Below are positions 15,163 to 24,419 of a DNA stretch of 41,570 nt, in pieces. Positions within the stretch are counted from its first letter, which is position 1; each line of letters begins with the position of its first letter. Source of the stretch: a virus. Position numbers and translations under genes: made by a program. The stretch is taken from positions 1-41,570 of IMG/VR virus record IMGVR_UViG_3300048919_000255; one strand, 5' to 3'. A model generated the notes under the pieces. It did not search any database, was not told the origin of the DNA, and worked only from the letters and a program-made list of their open reading frames with translations.

Positions 15163-15629
15163 CCCCATTTATGCTGAGAGACGCTTTGGTCAAAGAACTG
15201 GAGCGTCTTTTTGCTGACTCCACATATCTGAATGCACGTGGCGAGCTGTCCAAACTAAACATTTATGCGCAAAACCTGCCTGCAAAAAGCCAAGAAGACG
15301 ATGATGATCATTACCCGTTCATCCTTGTTCGTGTAGGTGATGTTGTCGATGTTTCGGACACTGAGAATTCAACGTGCGCCATTATGTTGAGCGTTGGAAT
15401 CATTGATGAAGGGCTGGACATGCGCGGTGAAGATACTGTCCTTAATATCACACAGCGTATCAGGCAACATTTTCTGACCAATCGAACGTTGGACAGGCAA
15501 TTTATTTTGGAACCCCAATTGACGTGTTCCTTATTCGAGGAAGAGGATATGTATCCTTACTTTTTCGGATATGTGGACATGAGTTGGATCATTCCCGCAA
15601 TAAGAGAGGGTGTTGGAATTGAGTACTGA
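15159..15629 (+). CDS. Probable tail-terminator/completion protein
   Basis: 156 aa, overlapping the GpZ-like stop by four bases. N-terminal helix MLRDALVKELERLF; YPFILVRVGDVVDVSDT and CAIMLSVGIIDEGLDMRGED strands, then VLNITQRIRQHFL helix. This alpha/beta layout with an acidic DDDDHYP segment resembles tail-terminator proteins (gpU-type fold), and the position just before the sheath gene fits. No diagnostic motif. Confidence 0.55.
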   Translation: MTPFMLRDALVKELERLFADSTYLNARGELSKLNIYAQNLPAKSQEDDDDHYPFILVRVGDVVDVSDTENSTCAIMLSVGIIDEGLDMRGEDTVLNITQRIRQHFLTNRTLDRQFILEPQLTCSLFEEEDMYPYFFGYVDMSWIIPAIREGVGIEY

Positions 15630-15975
15630 AAAACTAGAAACTCAAGACGTTAAACAGGTGGAAAAGCCGCCTGTAAAAGATAAGAAAGACGTTTCGCCTG
15701 TAACGCCTACCCAGCCATCCCAAGCAGCCGAACGGGAGCAACTTATTTACATTGGTCCTAATCTGCCAGGTGGGCGACTAGCAAAGTATTTTATTTCACT
15801 GGGCGGGTTCCCAGCATATCTGAACGATATTTCAGATAAAGTCCCTGCAATCACTGAACTGTTCGTCCCGGTTGCTGATCTGTCAGCCGCTAAAGTGGCG
15901 ATGGACCAGCCGGGAACTACTCATAACATCGCTTATGCCGCTGTGGTTGAAGCGATTCAAAAAGGAGGAATTTAA
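15619..15975 (+). CDS. Small virion-module protein with LIYIGP motif
   Basis: 118 aa if it starts at TTG 15619, preceded by GAGGGTG; GTG 15610 is in frame but lies inside that site. The N-terminal ~40 residues are a polar, Lys/Glu/Pro-rich tail (KQVEKPPVKDKKDVSPVTP), then EQLIYIGPNLPGGRLAKYF and an ITELFVPVADLSAAKVAM core. Similar short 'IYIGP' proteins occur in phage head-tail regions. Function unknown. The same motif appears in the broken segment near 5272. Confidence 0.65.
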   Translation: MSTEKLETQDVKQVEKPPVKDKKDVSPVTPTQPSQAAEREQLIYIGPNLPGGRLAKYFISLGGFPAYLNDISDKVPAITELFVPVADLSAAKVAMDQPGTTHNIAYAAVVEAIQKGGI

Positions 15976-17424
15976 GTGGCTGAACGTCATGGTGTATTTA
16001 TCACTGAGCAGCCCGCATCTGTCATTACTCCAGTGCGGCTCAACGTCACATTACCCGTTGTATTCGGTACAGCTCCGATCAACCTTAGTACGCTTGATGC
16101 TGCACCAGTAAATAAGCCGATTCTGTGCGAATCGTGGGCTGACGCGGTTGCTGCGTTCGGATATTCGGACGACTGGGATGATTTTACCCTTTCTGAATTC
16201 ATGCATTTCCATTTTAAAATTTCGAAACAATCGCCAGTCGTTTTTATTAACGTTCTGGACCCTGTGAAGCATGCAACCTCAGTCACGGCGGCTTCTTACA
16301 CGTTGGTTAATGGCACGCTTACGGTTGCGGTGCAGGGGATCATTAAAACTTCTGTGCTGGTCACATCTGATGATGGGGCGACCACATATATACTAGGCAC
16401 CGATTACGCTCTTTCCTTTAACGATGCTGGTCATTTGGTGGTATCTCGTATCGCTTCCGGCGCGTTGGCATCTGGTGCAAAGGTCAAAGTTGGTTACAGC
16501 AAACTGGACCAAAGCAAAGTTACATCTGCGGATATTATCGGCGGTATGGATGTTGACACAGGTATTGCTACGGGGCTGGAGTTGCTGGATCAAATTTTCC
16601 CGCTGTTCCGAATTGTTCCCGGTCTAATTGCTGCACCGGGGTTTTCACATAATCCTGTGGTCGGTGCGATTATGGTTGCAAAAGCAAATTCCTTGAATGG
16701 TGGTCATTTCAAAGCAACTGCGCTGACTGACATGCCATCCAACGTTGTATATACCGAGATTGCAAAGTGGAAGAAGGACAATGCCTATACGGACCCACAA
16801 CAGATTAACACCTATCCGCTAGCTACCAAGGACGGTTTGAAATATCACATGTCTACAGTTGTAGCTGCAGCAACCGTTAAATCTGACGTTGATAATGGCG
16901 GTATCCCTTCGACTTCTCCGTCGAATACAAACGCGAATATTGACGGTACCGCTTTGACAGATCGTGATTTTTTACTTGGTCCACAGCAAGCACAGTATCT
17001 TAATGCGCAAGGGATCGTAACAGCACTCAATTTTGTCGAAGGGTTTGTAGTGTGGGGTAACCGGACAGGAGTTTACCCAGATGCTAAAGACCCACAAAGC
17101 AGCTTTATCCCGGTGCGTCGGATGTTCAATTGGATTGGTAATACGTTGACTTTAACCTACTGGAAGTACCTTGATGATCCAACCAATAAAAAGATGATCG
17201 AGGCTATTACTGATTCAGTCAATGTCTGGATCAATGGTCTGGTGGCTGCCGGCTACTTGTTGGGTGGACGCGTCGAATTTAACGCTTCGGAAAACCCAAT
17301 AGAAAATCTGATTGATGGCAAAATGAAATTTCATGTGTACATCACGCCGCCGTCTCCGGGTCAGGATATTGATTTTGTACTGGAATACGATGCTTCTTAC
17401 TTTGCATCGTTATTCGCAGCTTAA
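15976..17424 (+). CDS. Tail sheath protein
   Basis: 482 aa from GTG 15976 with AAAGGAGGAATTTAA upstream. GVFITEQPASVITPVRLN and LPVVFGTAPINL at the N-terminus are typical of contractile sheath proteins ('G-y--E---g--pi----t-v-v-vGtAp'). The C-terminal third (RRMFNWIGNTLTLTYWKYLD and GGRVEFNASENPIENLIDGK) matches P2 FI-type sheath. It makes the outer contractile tube. Confidence 0.92.
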   Translation: MAERHGVFITEQPASVITPVRLNVTLPVVFGTAPINLSTLDAAPVNKPILCESWADAVAAFGYSDDWDDFTLSEFMHFHFKISKQSPVVFINVLDPVKHATSVTAASYTLVNGTLTVAVQGIIKTSVLVTSDDGATTYILGTDYALSFNDAGHLVVSRIASGALASGAKVKVGYSKLDQSKVTSADIIGGMDVDTGIATGLELLDQIFPLFRIVPGLIAAPGFSHNPVVGAIMVAKANSLNGGHFKATALTDMPSNVVYTEIAKWKKDNAYTDPQQINTYPLATKDGLKYHMSTVVAAATVKSDVDNGGIPSTSPSNTNANIDGTALTDRDFLLGPQQAQYLNAQGIVTALNFVEGFVVWGNRTGVYPDAKDPQSSFIPVRRMFNWIGNTLTLTYWKYLDDPTNKKMIEAITDSVNVWINGLVAAGYLLGGRVEFNASENPIENLIDGKMKFHVYITPPSPGQDIDFVLEYDASYFASLFAA

Positions 17425-17438
17425 AGGAGGTTTGAACA

Positions 17439-17963
17439 TTGGCTAAAGAGCAGATCAGTCAACGGACGATACAATATGAGGCTTACCGTAATGGTTCGGA
17501 GTATTTGGGGACTACAACCGTAGACCTTCCCGAAATCACATTACTAGCTGAGGACGTGACGGGCGGGGGTATTAACGGTACTGTCAATACTCCGACTATG
17601 GCCCAATTTGATGCCATGTCCACTACGCTTAATTTCCGAACACATGAAGAAAGTTATTATTCCCTTTTTGCTCAAGAGATCCACGCCATAGATTTACGGG
17701 CAGCTATCCAGGTGCAGAACCGTTTAACCGGGCAGTTGGATGTTGTACCGTACAAGGTATCATTTCGCGGTAATCCCAAAACAATGTCTTTGGGCAGCTT
17801 GGAACCAGGAGCGACGTCCGACAATTCTGTGGAATTTGAAGTGACCTATATCAAGATCACGCTTAATGGAGCGGTCAAGGTGGAAATTGATAAATACAAC
17901 TCTGTTTGTGTTATCAATGGTGTCGATTACTACGCAAAAATCCGTCAGGCGCTTGGAAATTAA
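17439..17963 (+). CDS. Major tail tube protein (P2 FII family)
   Basis: 174 aa from TTG 17439, preceded by AAAGGAGGTTTG. Tube signatures: YLGTTTVDLPEITLLAEDV, GGGINGTVNTPTMAQFDAM, then VPYKVSFRGNPKTMSLGSLE and KVEIDKYNSVCVINGVDYY, matching P2 FII-type contractile tail tubes. Immediately follows the sheath. Confidence 0.92.
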   Translation: MAKEQISQRTIQYEAYRNGSEYLGTTTVDLPEITLLAEDVTGGGINGTVNTPTMAQFDAMSTTLNFRTHEESYYSLFAQEIHAIDLRAAIQVQNRLTGQLDVVPYKVSFRGNPKTMSLGSLEPGATSDNSVEFEVTYIKITLNGAVKVEIDKYNSVCVINGVDYYAKIRQALGN

Positions 17964-18008
17964 TCATTTCCGGGCGTTGACCCGGATTTAAATATGGAGG
18001 GTTTTAAC

Positions 18009-18350
18009 ATGACAACTAATATTACAAAAGAAGCAGGATTGAAACCAGTGGAGAAGGTAGAAGATACTTCACAATATACGCTTAAATTCGATAAACCTTG
18101 GGACTTTGAAGGCGAAAAATATACGGAATTGAAATTTGATTTTAACAAAATCAATGGTCGTAAGTTGATTGCACTTACTAAAAGACTGGACCTTAATGAT
18201 ATGAAAACCCCCGTCAAGGCAATTAGTATGGAATTGCAGGCTGCTGTATGTGCTGAGGCTGCAGGTGTTCCGATGGAGTTGATTCTCGAACTTCCGGCCA
18301 ACTATTTTTCTAAAGTGACTGTTATGGCTCAGAATTTTTTGCTGCTATAG
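18009..18350 (+). CDS. Tail assembly chaperone, 0-frame product (gpE-like)
   Basis: 113 aa from ATG 18009 (TGGAGG upstream; ATG 17994 overlaps that site). YTLKFDKPWDFEGEKYTELK and FDFNKINGRKLIALTKRL are typical of P2 gpE/tail-assembly chaperones. It ends ...MAQNFLLL just after the slippery sequence TTTTTTG. It should coat the tape measure protein during tail assembly, with the longer frameshift product made as a minor partner. Confidence 0.85.
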   Translation: MTTNITKEAGLKPVEKVEDTSQYTLKFDKPWDFEGEKYTELKFDFNKINGRKLIALTKRLDLNDMKTPVKAISMELQAAVCAEAAGVPMELILELPANYFSKVTVMAQNFLLL

Positions 18351-18547
18351 ATGCAAGTGAAGATGTTGCATCTGATATCCGGGAAATTGTACTGACTTTA
18401 TCAATAGAAACCAGAAACAGCATCGATTTTTGGCTGGATCAACCGATAAGCGACCTGTCTAAATGGCAGGACGCTTTTTCTGCTTATGCAATAAAAAAAG
18501 AAAAGGCACTAGAGGAAGCTGAAAAGGCCCGAAAGAAAGGGCGGTGA
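18009..18547 (+). CDS. Tail assembly chaperone, -1 frameshift product (gpE+E'-like)
   Basis: At the heptamer T TTT TTG (18335-18341, in phase with the 0 frame) a -1 slip gives ...AQNF then AAIDASEDVASDIREIVL, adding about 68 residues to 18547. The -1 frame carries SIDFWLDQPISDLSKWQDAF and a basic coiled-coil-like end. It has no start of its own and fills the gap up to the tape measure gene. Programmed -1 frameshifting here is conserved in P2, lambda and most long-tailed phages. Join: 18009-18340 with 18340 read twice. Not measured. Confidence 0.85.
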
Positions 18548-18551
18548 TATA

Positions 18552-19885
18552 GTGGGACGCGAATATGATGTGGCGATGAAGCTTGCGGCGAACCTTGACC
18601 AAAGCTTTTTTGGTGCGTTCGATAAGGCCATTCAAAAAGTGAATGGTCTTGAGAACAGCTTTAAAGAACTTAAAAATATCCAGATGCCTACTGGAGCGAT
18701 TACCAATTTGCAGCAAGAAGTTGGGCAGTTAAATACTAAGCTGCAAAGCGTTAATGCCAACCGGGTTGGGGAAAACGTCTTTAAGCCCCTAAAGGACGAC
18801 ATTAGGGACGTGAAGACAGAGCTTACACGGCTCCAGTCCATGCGTTTGTCGGGAGATATAACCCGTGCGCTGGAGGTTAATGTTCAGGGGCTTGAACACA
18901 AGCTTAAAGCCCTTGGGCATTTGAGGATCGGCGCGAAAGTATTCGAACCGATGATGGCAGACGCAAGAGCAGTTGAGGCGCAAATACGTGTCATTCAGTC
19001 CATGCGCATCACGGGTGATATCGTCAAAGATATCCGTGAAGATTTGAAGAAGCTGGAAAGTGAATTTAAAGATATCAAGCGAATAAACGGCCCCAAAGAC
19101 GTTTTCCAGAACATGATTAGCGAATTGAAAATTGTTATTCCAGATCTGCGAGAGATGAAGAAGCTTCTTGCAGACATAGCCCGCATTCGCATGCCTTCAA
19201 ACCAATTCGGAAACGACATTGAAGCGTATGTAAGGCAGATTAAAGAATTAGAGAAGCGAATGAGAGATATCCAACGCATTAACGGTCCTTCGGGCGGTGG
19301 TGGCGGTGGATCTGGCGGAGATGATTCAGGGGGCGGCGGTACATTACTTGCCGCTGGTGGAGCTGGGATGATGGCGGGAGCTGCCGTGGCTGCGGGCGGC
19401 TTTTTTGCGTTTAAATATGCGGACGAATACCAGAAGGCCATGCTTCAAATCCAAGCCAGTACAGGGCAGACAGAAGCGCAGATGAAGGGCATGAAAGACA
19501 TTGCCAAGAATCTGTACAATCAGAAGCTAGGTGAGGATTGGAACGATCTAGCGCTTGTCGTCGGTAAGGCGAAAAACGTCTTGAAGCAAACCGGGCCTGA
19601 ACTAGAAAAATCAGCACGAGGCGCGATTGTCCTTCGAGACACCTTCGAAAATCTGGATGTTGATGAGTCTATTAAGACCGTCGATACCATGATGAAAAAC
19701 TTTGGTATCACATCGGAGCAGGCTTACAATTTGCTTGCACAGGGCGCACAGAAGGGGCTGGACAAGTCCGGCGAATTGTTGGACAGCGCCAATGAATATT
19801 CGGCCTACTTTGCAAAATTAGGATTCAGCGCAGAAGGTATGTTCGATATTTTTTCTGCAGGTCTGGATGCCGGGGCCTTTAACCT
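18552..19885 (+). CDS. Tape measure protein, exon 1 (residues 1-445)
   Basis: Starts at GTG 18552, just after the chaperone extension. The N-terminal ~230 residues are helical heptad-like repeats with recurring 'LKxIxxxMRxxGDI' units. Then comes a Gly-rich linker (SGGGGGGSGGDDSGGGG), a hydrophobic segment LLAAGGAGMMAGAAVAAGG, and the TP901-type tape measure core (AMLQIQASTGQTEAQMKGMK). The coding sense ends at ...AGLDAGAFN-CT and resumes at 20149: joining the exons gives GAFNLDKVGDGIKEFGIR, the expected core sequence. Exon lengths total 3288 nt (1095 aa), divisible by three. Unspliced reading would end at 19949 with an unrelated tail. Confidence 0.9.
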
Positions 19886-20148
19886 TTTTATTAGGGCTTT
19901 ATGGCGGCGACGCCATACCGAAACCTCTCTAATTCATGGGAAACCCTAACGTTGAGACGAGGGAAATCATGAGCGAAGTCCGTGATATACGGGAACGTGC
20001 AACGACTATCGGTGAGAAACCGAGTACACGCAAGCGCGTGGAAATGGGAGGGGACTCTTAGGAGTTCTTGATATAGTCTGATCTGCATGGAAACATGCAG
20101 CTGCCTTTAGTGGCGGGTAAGGCGTAGCGAGCCTTGCTGAACAGTATG
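19886..20148 (+). ncRNA. Group I intron in the tape measure gene (263 nt, no endonuclease ORF)
   Basis: Core elements are visible. P1: exon CCT with GGG (19894-19896), U-G pair at the 5' splice site. P2: ATGGCG-GCGA-CGCCAT (19901-19916). P7: AACGACTA (20001-20008) with TAGTC (20074-20078), in the classic GATATAGTC context. P7.1/7.2-like hairpins CGGTGAGAAACCG and CACGC-AAGC-GCGTG. P9: CTGCATG-GAAA-CATGCAG (20083-20100). The last base is G (20148). P10: the first seven bases of exon 2 (TGATAAA) pair with intron TTTATTA (19887-19893). Splicing restores the tape measure frame. Too short for a homing endonuclease gene. Confidence 0.9.
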
Positions 20149-22102
20149 TGATAAAGTCGGTGACGGTATTAAGGAATTTGGTATCCGTACAAAAGACGGA
20201 TCTAAATCATCATTAGAGGCATACAAATCCATCGGGCTCGGCGGTAAAGAAATGACAGCAGCATTCGCCAAAGGCGGTAAGACCGCACAGGAAGCATTCC
20301 TGAAAACCGTGAAGGCTATCGAAGCAGTGAAGGACCCGGTTTTGAAGAATGCTGTTTCTGTGCAGTTGTTTGGTACCCAAGCCGAAGATTTGGAAGCTCG
20401 CGTAATCAAGTCTTATGGCAATGTTAAAAAGCAGTTTGACAAGACCAAGAACAGCATTGACGAGATGGCAAAAATAAAATATAGCAGCATGGGCGATGCG
20501 TTTAAGGGGATCGGACGGCAGCTGCTTACAAGCATAATTATTCCTGTCTCTAACCTACTGTTGCCAGCCTTCAATAAGTTCAGTAACTGGTTTAATCAAA
20601 CAGGGCCGATGATAAGTAAATTCTTTTCTGAGGTTGGGACTGGGTTAAGCCGAGTCGGTAAAATCATCAAAAAAAGTGGTCAGCTACTTGAAAACACCTG
20701 GAACAACACTGGTTATTACACCGCTGCGGTTGGGATAACCAATATCGGTAAGGAAATAGGACTGAGTGAGGAGAATGCCTACAAGCTATCCGGTGCTATT
20801 ACTGATATAACTGATCGACTGTCTGGATTAAAGCCCTATGTTGATATTCTTAAAGGATTAGGCGATGTAGCTTACAACGTCACAATTGGCACTGGTGATA
20901 TATCAGGAGTACAACAAATCAATAAAGGTTTGCAGTCCATTGGATTCAGCCCGGATCAGGCTATTCAAATATCGAATAGTGCAGTTGATATATTCGATAA
21001 TATACGAGGCAAGGCGGAAGTATTTGTTGCAAGTCTCAAGCCGATCATGGGCGATATTAAAGGATATTTTAAAGAGGCCTTCACATTTGGGACTGATTTG
21101 GATTTTAGAGAGATTGTAGACAGTGTGAGTGATCTTCGCAAATCTATCACGCCTGTAATAGAATCTATTGCCTCTGGGATCGGCCCAGCATTGCATCCTG
21201 TCACTTCTCTGCTTGTTCCACTTATGAAGGTTGGAAAGCAAGCGTTCAATGCGATAATCCCTTTGGTTATGAAACTATCATCTTCTATTTCTTCCAAGCT
21301 TGGACCTGTGTTTACGTCAGTTTTTGGATATTTGACGAAAACTTTGTTGCCTCAGGTCAGTTCTGTACTGGCTGCATGGTTGCCTAAGATCGGAGCGCTG
21401 TTTAGCAAGGTCGGTGGGCTGATTATGGCAATATACAACACAGGTATTGCGCCTGTAATTGATAGTTTGGTCGGTATATTCAAATGGGCATGGCCTGTTA
21501 TCACTGCGGCTGTGACAGGTGCAATTAATATACTCAAGCCTGTTATCGGCGGAATTATTGATGTACTGGGCGGTGTAATTGACTTTTTGACAGGGGTTTT
21601 CACAGGGAATTGGGATCTGGCATGGCAGGGTATAAAAGAGGTCGCTGTCGGTATATGGGATAGTATCACAGGTGCTGTGAAAGCGGCATTTAACAATGTC
21701 ATCGCAATTATCAATTCAGCCATCCAGAAAGTAAACAGCTTTAGTTTCACTATGCCCGATTTACTCGGAGGCGAGACAATAGGAAGTTTAGGAATACCTG
21801 AAATTCCAATGCTTGCAGACGGAGATATTACCAACCGTCCGTCGATCATGGGTGAGGCGGGCTGGGAAGCCGCCATTCCTATTAACAATAAGCCTAGATC
21901 CATGAATCTACTGGAAAAAACAAATAGACTTATGGGCTACAATCCAAGCAGTGGCGGCGATAACTTGAACCTTAACTTTAATATTGTAATCCAAGGAAAT
22001 GCGGACGAAGAAGTAATGACGCAGGCAGTTAAGGCGGCAGAACCTTCTTTCCGTCAGCAGTATAAGCAAATGCAACGGCAAGATGCGAGGACAAGCCTAT
22101 GA
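20149..22102 (+). CDS. Tape measure protein, exon 2 (residues 445-1095)
   Basis: Continues from the Leu codon split by the intron: DKVGDGIKEFGIRTKDGSKS, then MTAAFAKGGKTAQEAFLKTV and VQLFGTQAEDLEARVI, standard TP901 core sequence. Hydrophobic repeats in the C-terminal half (e.g. ITAAVTGAINILKPVIGGII) are typical of tape measures. The end, GEAGWEAAIPINNKPRSMNL, then VIQGNADEEVMTQAV, is the usual C-terminal 'tail completion' region. An ORF caller would start this exon at an internal ATG (20252); that start is an artefact of the intron. Confidence 0.9.
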
Positions 22103-22305
22103 CGAAATATACAACGATCCAGGGCGATACCTGGGATATGATTGCATATAAAGCGTTCGGTGATGAAGCGTTGATGATCCAGATCATGAATTTGAATCTG
22201 GACTACATCGACGTTTCTGTTTTTTCTGCTGGGACTGTTTTGCAGATGCCGGACGTTACTGAGGTTGAAGAAACCGCGTCTGATCTGCCTCCGTGGAAGG
22301 TGTGA
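22099..22305 (+). CDS. Tail protein X (P2 gpX, LysM-like)
   Basis: 68 aa, overlapping the tape measure stop by ATGA. YTTIQGDTWDMIAYKAFGDE is the LysM-like 'qGDTwD-iA---yGde' pattern of GpX, followed by IMNLNLDYIDVSVFSAGTVL and a Pro-ending 'LPPWKV'. It works at the baseplate hub with gpD. Confidence 0.88.
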   Translation: MTKYTTIQGDTWDMIAYKAFGDEALMIQIMNLNLDYIDVSVFSAGTVLQMPDVTEVEETASDLPPWKV

Positions 22306-22307
22306 GC

Positions 22308-23486
22308 ATGGACGATATCATTAACGCAAGACGTGCCCAGGTTGTTGTTAACTACAACGGCAAGGACATCACCAAAGAGTTGTCTGATTACTTATTGGAT
22401 TTTACTTATACCGATGCGGAGCCGGGCACGTTGGACGATTTGCAAATTAACCTTGAGGATAAGGCGCGTAAATGGTCTGGTCCTTGGTCGCCAAGTGCTG
22501 GAGACAGGATAGTTGCCTATATAAAGACAATCGGGTGGGATAAGCCGGGAGAGATCAAGCGACTAAATTGCGGAAGCTTCGAGGTGGACTCGATTGACTT
22601 TGCCGGGCCGCCTGATACGGTCAGCATCAAAGCGGTGTCCTTGCCAGTTTCAACAAATGTACGGCAGGAGAAGAAAACGAAGGCTTGGGAGTCTGTGACG
22701 CTCAAGTCTATTGCTGCTGAAATCGCCAAGCGTGCGGGTTTCTCACTGATGTATGAGGCTCACGGGAACCCGAAATACGACCGCCAGGATCAGACCGATG
22801 TGTCTGACCTGGCTTTTTTAAATGACCTGTGCAAACAGGAGGGGATTGCGCTAAAAGTGACCGGGAAAAAGCTGGTGCTGTTTGATGAATACATTTATGA
22901 GCAAAAAGAGCCAGCGCTGACCATAGAACGCGGCGTGTCGGACATTATCAGTTACGGGTTCACGTTCTCTACTCAGGATGTAGCCTATGCAGCTTGCGAG
23001 GTCAGCTATCAGCCAGCAGCAGCCAAAAAGAAAACGTCTAAGAAAAAAGACGAGAAGAAGGACGAAAAAAAGGACGATAAGGATAAGACCAAGGCTGCTG
23101 CAACCGCCACTGATTCCAAGGAAACTGATAAGGAATCGAAGACCAAAAAGAAGAAAGAAAAGGCGGCGCAGCCAAAGCCGATTAAGGTGATTTATCGTCC
23201 GCCTGGTGCTCCAAAAGACGGTCCAATCTTAAAGGTATCCCAAAGTGTAGGGTCACAGGCGGAAGCCCTGAACGCGGCGCGAAAGAGCTTGCGCGAGAAG
23301 AATAAAGAGGCTGGTAAAGCTACTTTGTCTCTTATGGGCCATGTCGGCCTTGCAGCCGGGATGACCATCACTATAAAAGGATTTGGGAGATTTGATGGTA
23401 AGTATATTATCGTTTCTGCCACTCATGCGGTCGGTGGCTCAGGGTATACGACCAATTTAGAAATAAGGAAAGTGTTGGGGTGGTGA
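22308..23486 (+). CDS. Late control D-like baseplate hub protein
   Basis: 392 aa from ATG 22308 (GGAAGGTGTGAGC upstream); the ATG at 22293 lies in the end of gpX. ARRAQVVVNYNGKDITKELS and FTYTDAEPGTLDDLQINLED with WSGPWSPSAGD are characteristic of P2 gpD/T4 gp27-type hubs. Residues about 238-295 form an unusual Lys/Glu/Asp low-complexity insert before IKVIYRPPGAPKDGPILKV resumes the conserved domain, which ends GGSGYTTNLEIRKV. The insert probably loops out of the trimeric hub. Confidence 0.88.
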   Translation: MDDIINARRAQVVVNYNGKDITKELSDYLLDFTYTDAEPGTLDDLQINLEDKARKWSGPWSPSAGDRIVAYIKTIGWDKPGEIKRLNCGSFEVDSIDFAGPPDTVSIKAVSLPVSTNVRQEKKTKAWESVTLKSIAAEIAKRAGFSLMYEAHGNPKYDRQDQTDVSDLAFLNDLCKQEGIALKVTGKKLVLFDEYIYEQKEPALTIERGVSDIISYGFTFSTQDVAYAACEVSYQPAAAKKKTSKKKDEKKDEKKDDKDKTKAAATATDSKETDKESKTKKKKEKAAQPKPIKVIYRPPGAPKDGPILKVSQSVGSQAEALNAARKSLREKNKEAGKATLSLMGHVGLAAGMTITIKGFGRFDGKYIIVSATHAVGGSGYTTNLEIRKVLGW

Positions 23487-23487
23487 C

Positions 23488-24015
23488 ATGGCGACAGAAG
23501 AATTAGTAAGGATCGGCGTTGTTTCCAGCGTAGATACGGACACAGGAATGGTCCGGGTAGTCTTCCCAGACATGTCCGACATGGTTTCCCCGGAACTGCC
23601 GCTTCTAACAACCGGGACTGGTTGGGGGCTATCAAACGCGATGCCTGAGCCGGGCGACAATGTGCTGTGTGTCTTTCGTGGTGGCGGGCGGACAGATGGT
23701 TTCTGTCTTGGTGCGCTATATGATGGCAGCTATGATATGCCCGCCGATCAGTCCCAGCGTGGTATCTACTTCGAGGATGGCAGCTACGTGTATTTTGATA
23801 AAAATACAGGCTCCATAGAGGTCAATTCGGTCGGAGCTGTGAACGTACAAGCGAAGGCCGTAAGTATACAAGCGGATTCCGTGCAAATTACAGCCCAAAC
23901 CGTAGAGATTAAGGCAAGCAGCGTAAATATAAATGCTCCAGCGGTCCGGTTCGGTGGTAATGTAACGGTCGTCGGATCGGTAAAGGAACTAAATGAACCG
24001 ATTGAAGGTGAATAA
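23488..24015 (+). CDS. Baseplate assembly protein V (spike)
   Basis: 175 aa. N-terminal OB-fold: RIGVVSSVDTDTGMVRVVFP and a 'PGDNVLCVFRGGG' turn; middle GIYFEDGSYVYFDKNTGSIE; C-terminal alternating-residue repeats (AVNVQAKAVSIQADSVQITA) that would make a trimeric beta-helix spike, as in P2 gpV. No His-x-His metal-binding apex is obvious at the tip, so a separate tip protein or a plain apex is possible. Confidence 0.88.
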   Translation: MATEELVRIGVVSSVDTDTGMVRVVFPDMSDMVSPELPLLTTGTGWGLSNAMPEPGDNVLCVFRGGGRTDGFCLGALYDGSYDMPADQSQRGIYFEDGSYVYFDKNTGSIEVNSVGAVNVQAKAVSIQADSVQITAQTVEIKASSVNINAPAVRFGGNVTVVGSVKELNEPIEGE

Positions 24016-24017
24016 TT

Positions 24018-24419
24018 ATGGCAGCTAAAATAGGGAGCTACGGCAATATTGCTTTTGTTGTTACGCCGGAGGTCATACGTACATTCCGGGAACTTACCCG
24101 TTCCTCCGCCAGCCGTTGGGCGGATCATGAAATCATGTTGAAAAAGCCCAAAAGCCAGTTCTTAGGACCGGGGTTGGATACCGTGACATTTACAATGTAC
24201 TTTGCGGCATGGCACGGCACGAACCCGCGCAAAGAAATGGAAAAGCTTGTGGAATGGGACCGGAAGGGCAAAGCCGGAGCACTGACAATTGGCGGTAAAA
24301 AGTTGGGCGTTGGTCTTTGGGTTATAACAGGGCTTGAGCAGGCTTGGAGTTACGTGGACAACCGGGGGAACCTGTTAGCTGGGACCATTAACATTACGCT
24401 AAAGGAGTACGTTAAATGA
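24018..24419 (+). CDS. Tail protein U (P2 GpU family)
   Basis: 133 aa, start two bases after gpV. IGSYGNIAFVVTPEVIRTFR, then WADHEIMLKKPKSQFLGPGL and FTMYFAAWHGTNPRKEMEKL, with WVITGLEQAWSYVDNRGNLL, match GpU closely. Stop overlaps the next ATG. Confidence 0.9.
   Translation: MAAKIGSYGNIAFVVTPEVIRTFRELTRSSASRWADHEIMLKKPKSQFLGPGLDTVTFTMYFAAWHGTNPRKEMEKLVEWDRKGKAGALTIGGKKLGVGLWVITGLEQAWSYVDNRGNLLAGTINITLKEYVK

Noticed and set aside
18995-19441. Leftward ORF rich in Pro/Ser opposite the tape measure linker
   Set aside because: Antisense shadow of the Gly-rich linker; no ribosome site.
19886-19949. Alternative C-terminal end of the tape measure protein (LFIRALWRRRH...)
   Set aside because: It is intron sequence read in frame; it does not resemble tape measure proteins and splicing restores the expected sequence.
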